16,193 nucleotides of DNA, taken from Acidimicrobiales bacterium (GTDB taxonomy: Bacteria > Actinomycetota > Acidimicrobiia > Acidimicrobiales > Poriferisodaliceae). Position numbers and translations under genes: made by a program. The stretch covers positions 1 to 16,193 of the forward strand of contig JAHDHM010000039.1 in NCBI GenBank assembly GCA_020631315.1. Direction: 5' to 3'. This document shows positions 13,924-16,193 of the stretch, piece by piece (positions within the stretch are counted from its first letter, which is position 1; each line of letters opens with the position of its first letter). The notes under the pieces were generated by a model, which was not told where the DNA came from, ran no database searches, and saw nothing but the letters and a program-made list of their open reading frames with translations.

Positions 13924-13963
13924 GAATCCCTCATCTCCCCCGAGTCCGAGAACTGGAGTCGCC

Positions 13964-16193
13964 GTGTACCGGTCCATCGCCCAGTGGTGCATCAACCGCC
14001 GCTCGACCGTCGTCATCGCCTGGTTGGGCATCCTGCTCGGCATCAACGCCGTCGGTGGTGCCGTCGGCCCCGCATTCGACAGTGGCTTCGAGATCCCCGA
14101 GTCGGAGTCCTCCGCCGGTTTCGAGACGCTCGAGGAGCACTTCCCGGGCGCCGGTACGGCGTTCGGTGGCTCGATCGTGTTCGAGGCAGCCGACGTCAAC
14201 GATCCGGCCGTCGTCGAGTCGATGACCGAGCTGTTCGACGAGGCCGACGCGATCGATGAGGTGACCATCATCTCCCCGTACTCCCCGTTCGGTCAGGCCC
14301 AGATCTCGGCCGACGGCACCATCGCGTTCGCCCAGGTCAACCTCGTCGAAGGCGTCGACCAGACGCGTGCCGGTGAGATCGGCGCCGAGATCCACGAGGC
14401 GCTCCCGGAGGTCGATGGTCTGCGCATCGAGATCGGTGGCGCTGCGCTGTCGGAGTTCGAGCCGCCGGAGTCCGAGCTCATCGGCCTCGGCTTCGCTGTA
14501 GTGATCCTGATCGTGTCGTTCGGCTCGGTGCTCGCGATGGGGTTGCCGATCGGTGTGGCGCTCGTCGGCGTGGGTGCCGGCGGCCTCGGTGCCGTGACGC
14601 TGCTCAGCAACGTCCTGACCATCCCGGACTTCGCCACCGTCATCGGCCTCATGATCGGCCTCGGCGTCGGCATCGACTACGCGCTGTTCATCGTCACCCG
14701 GTACCGCGAGCTCACCAGAGCCGGTGTGCCGCGGGACGAGGCCATCGTCGGCGCCATGGACACCGCAGGTCGTGCGGTCGTGTTCGCCGGCATCACCGTC
14801 GTGCTGTCGCTGGTCGGCATGCTCGTGATCGGTCTCGCCTTCGTGCAGGGTCTCGGCCTCGCCGCTGCGACGACGGTCGCCTTCACCATGGCCGCCTCGA
14901 TCACCCTGCTCCCGGCCCTCCTGTCGTTCGCCGGGGATCGCATCGAGGTCACCCGCTGGCGCGGCCTCATCGCCGCCGGATTCGCCGCCGTCGCCCTGCT
15001 CGCTGTGGGTCTCGGCGCGCCCGCGCTCGCCGGAGTCGGCTTCCTGCTGACGGTCCTCACCCTGATCGCCGGCTTCTTCGTGCCGGCGCTGAAGCAGCGG
15101 GTGCCGGAGCGGGTCGAGAAGCCGGTGCGTGAGACGTTCTGGTACCGGTGGAGCCGCTCGATCCAGGCCCGGCCGTGGACCTTCGCCATCGGCGGCACGA
15201 TTCTGCTGCTGGCGCTCACCGCGCCGGTACTCGGCCTGCGCCTCGGCTTCTCGGACGAGGGCAACTTCAGCGAGGACACCACGACCCGCCAGGCCTACGA
15301 CCTGATCTCGGAAGGTTTCGGCCCCGGCTTCAACGGTCCGTTCCTGCTGGCCGCCGAGGTCAGCAGCCCTGCTGACGCCCCGACCATCCAGGCCATCGGC
15401 GAAGCCATCGCCGCCGACCCCGGCGTCGCCAGCGTGGTCGGTCCGTTCCCGAGCGATCAGGCTGCGCCGGAGAACTCAGCGGCGTTCCTGTTCCAGATCA
15501 TCCCGACCGACGCTCCGCAGGACCAGGCCACGTCCGACACGGTGAAGCGCCTGCGCTCCGACGTGGTCGCGCCGTTGGTCGACGGCACCGGCATCGCGGC
15601 CAACATCACCGGTCAGGTGCCGGCGAACATCGACTTCTCGAGCTTCCTCGGCGGGCGGATCATCCTGTTCTTCGCAGTGGTGCTCGGCGTCAGCTTCCTG
15701 TTGCTGATGATGGTGTTCCGATCGGTGCTCGTGCCGCTCAAGGCCGTGATCATGAACATGCTGTCGATCTCGGCGGCCTATGGCGTCGTGGTCGCCATCT
15801 TCCAGTGGGGCTGGTTCGGCGGCCTGACGGGCATCGAGCCCGCGCCGATCGAGCCGTTCCTGCCGATGATGCTCTTTGCCATCGTGTTCGGCCTCTCCAT
15901 GGACTACGAGGTGTTCCTCCTCAGCCGTGTGAAGGAGGAGTTCGACCGCACCGGCGACGCCGCCAACTCGGTCGCCGACGGTCTCGCCGTCACCGCTCGT
16001 GTCATCACCGCAGCTGCGGCGATCATGACCGTGGTGTTCGGTTCGTTCCTCCTGGAGGACGACCGCATCGTGAAGCTGTTCGGTACCGGGCTCGCCCTCG
16101 CCGTCCTGCTCGATGCCTCGTTGGTCCGCATGCTGCTCGTGCCCGCCACGATGGAGCTGCTCGGCGAGCGGAACTGGTGGCTGCCGAAGTGGC
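13964..16193 (+). CDS. MMPL/RND family transporter, 3' end outside window
   Basis: 743 codons of an inner-membrane exporter of the MMPL (RND-superfamily) type, probably lacking only a short tail since LGERNWWLPKW is near the usual C-terminus. Seen: TM1 at about 15-33; a first soluble domain (about 34-165); a TM bundle with GLGVGIDYALFIVTRYRE, Asp238-Tyr239, and a second bundle with FGLSMDYEVFLLSRVKEE, Asp647-Tyr648. These Asp-Tyr pairs match the proton-relay residues of MmpL3. A second soluble domain lies at about 420-560. Start GTG with TGGAG five bases upstream. The substrate (lipid, drug or dye) is unknown. Divergent from and probably repressed by the TetR gene. Confidence 0.95.
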   Translation, partial: MYRSIAQWCINRRSTVVIAWLGILLGINAVGGAVGPAFDSGFEIPESESSAGFETLEEHFPGAGTAFGGSIVFEAADVNDPAVVESMTELFDEADAIDEVTIISPYSPFGQAQISADGTIAFAQVNLVEGVDQTRAGEIGAEIHEALPEVDGLRIEIGGAALSEFEPPESELIGLGFAVVILIVSFGSVLAMGLPIGVALVGVGAGGLGAVTLLSNVLTIPDFATVIGLMIGLGVGIDYALFIVTRYRELTRAGVPRDEAIVGAMDTAGRAVVFAGITVVLSLVGMLVIGLAFVQGLGLAAATTVAFTMAASITLLPALLSFAGDRIEVTRWRGLIAAGFAAVALLAVGLGAPALAGVGFLLTVLTLIAGFFVPALKQRVPERVEKPVRETFWYRWSRSIQARPWTFAIGGTILLLALTAPVLGLRLGFSDEGNFSEDTTTRQAYDLISEGFGPGFNGPFLLAAEVSSPADAPTIQAIGEAIAADPGVASVVGPFPSDQAAPENSAAFLFQIIPTDAPQDQATSDTVKRLRSDVVAPLVDGTGIAANITGQVPANIDFSSFLGGRIILFFAVVLGVSFLLLMMVFRSVLVPLKAVIMNMLSISAAYGVVVAIFQWGWFGGLTGIEPAPIEPFLPMMLFAIVFGLSMDYEVFLLSRVKEEFDRTGDAANSVADGLAVTARVITAAAAIMTVVFGSFLLEDDRIVKLFGTGLALAVLLDASLVRMLLVPATMELLGERNWWLPKW

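Noticed and set aside
1..16193. tRNA, rRNA, CRISPR arrays, IS elements, phage genes
   Set aside because: No spaced direct repeats, transposase, integrase or tRNA-like cloverleaf was seen on either strand.

Overview
This is a high-GC chromosomal window, almost fully coding on both strands, with no RNA genes, mobile elements, CRISPR arrays or repeats that I could find. Codon use and the protein families (class III cyclase with a mycobacterial-type regulatory domain, DUF402, DUF427, MMPL/TetR pair), together with apparent leaderless starts behind TANNNT boxes, point to an actinobacterium. An acidimicrobial lineage such as Ilumatobacter is my best guess, by impression rather than by search. Twenty protein genes are supported; two run off the ends of the window.

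Left part (1-4347): the 5' three quarters of the ribosome-associated GTPase TypA/BipA (minus), then a GNAT acetyltransferase (plus) convergent with a second, YhbS-like GNAT (minus). Their two stop codons lie inside one strong hairpin. The second GNAT follows an atypical histidine phosphatase (minus). A FomD-like DUF402 protein (plus) is divergent from the phosphatase and convergent with a PaaI-type thioesterase (minus); a 44-base hairpin separates the last two.

Middle part (3934-7823): a minus-strand cluster runs from an isopenicillin-N-synthase-type 2-oxoglutarate/Fe(II) oxygenase into a carotenoid-oxygenase-family enzyme (1 base apart) and then the thioesterase. It looks like a small oxidative pathway whose substrate is unknown. 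Divergent from it, a putative lipoprotein overlaps a VOC/bleomycin-resistance-like protein.

Middle-right part (7854-11929): a minus-strand flavin-type (PPOX) protein with its own promoter lies downstream of a tightly overlapping four-gene unit: PhyH-type dioxygenase, an unrecognised 93-residue protein, the DNA glycosylase AlkC, and a class III adenylate cyclase with an Rv1264-like regulatory domain. This unit is the most interesting assembly in the window because it links alkylation-damage repair to cAMP production by translational coupling.

Right part (12041-16193): a DUF427 protein overlaps a canonical histidine phosphatase (plus); then a TetR repressor (minus) is divergent from an MMPL/RND-type exporter (plus, cut by the window end). 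The intergenic region carries two copies of the same 16-bp palindrome, very probably the TetR operators.

All intergenic gaps are under 230 bases; the largest (13737-13963) holds the TetR operators.
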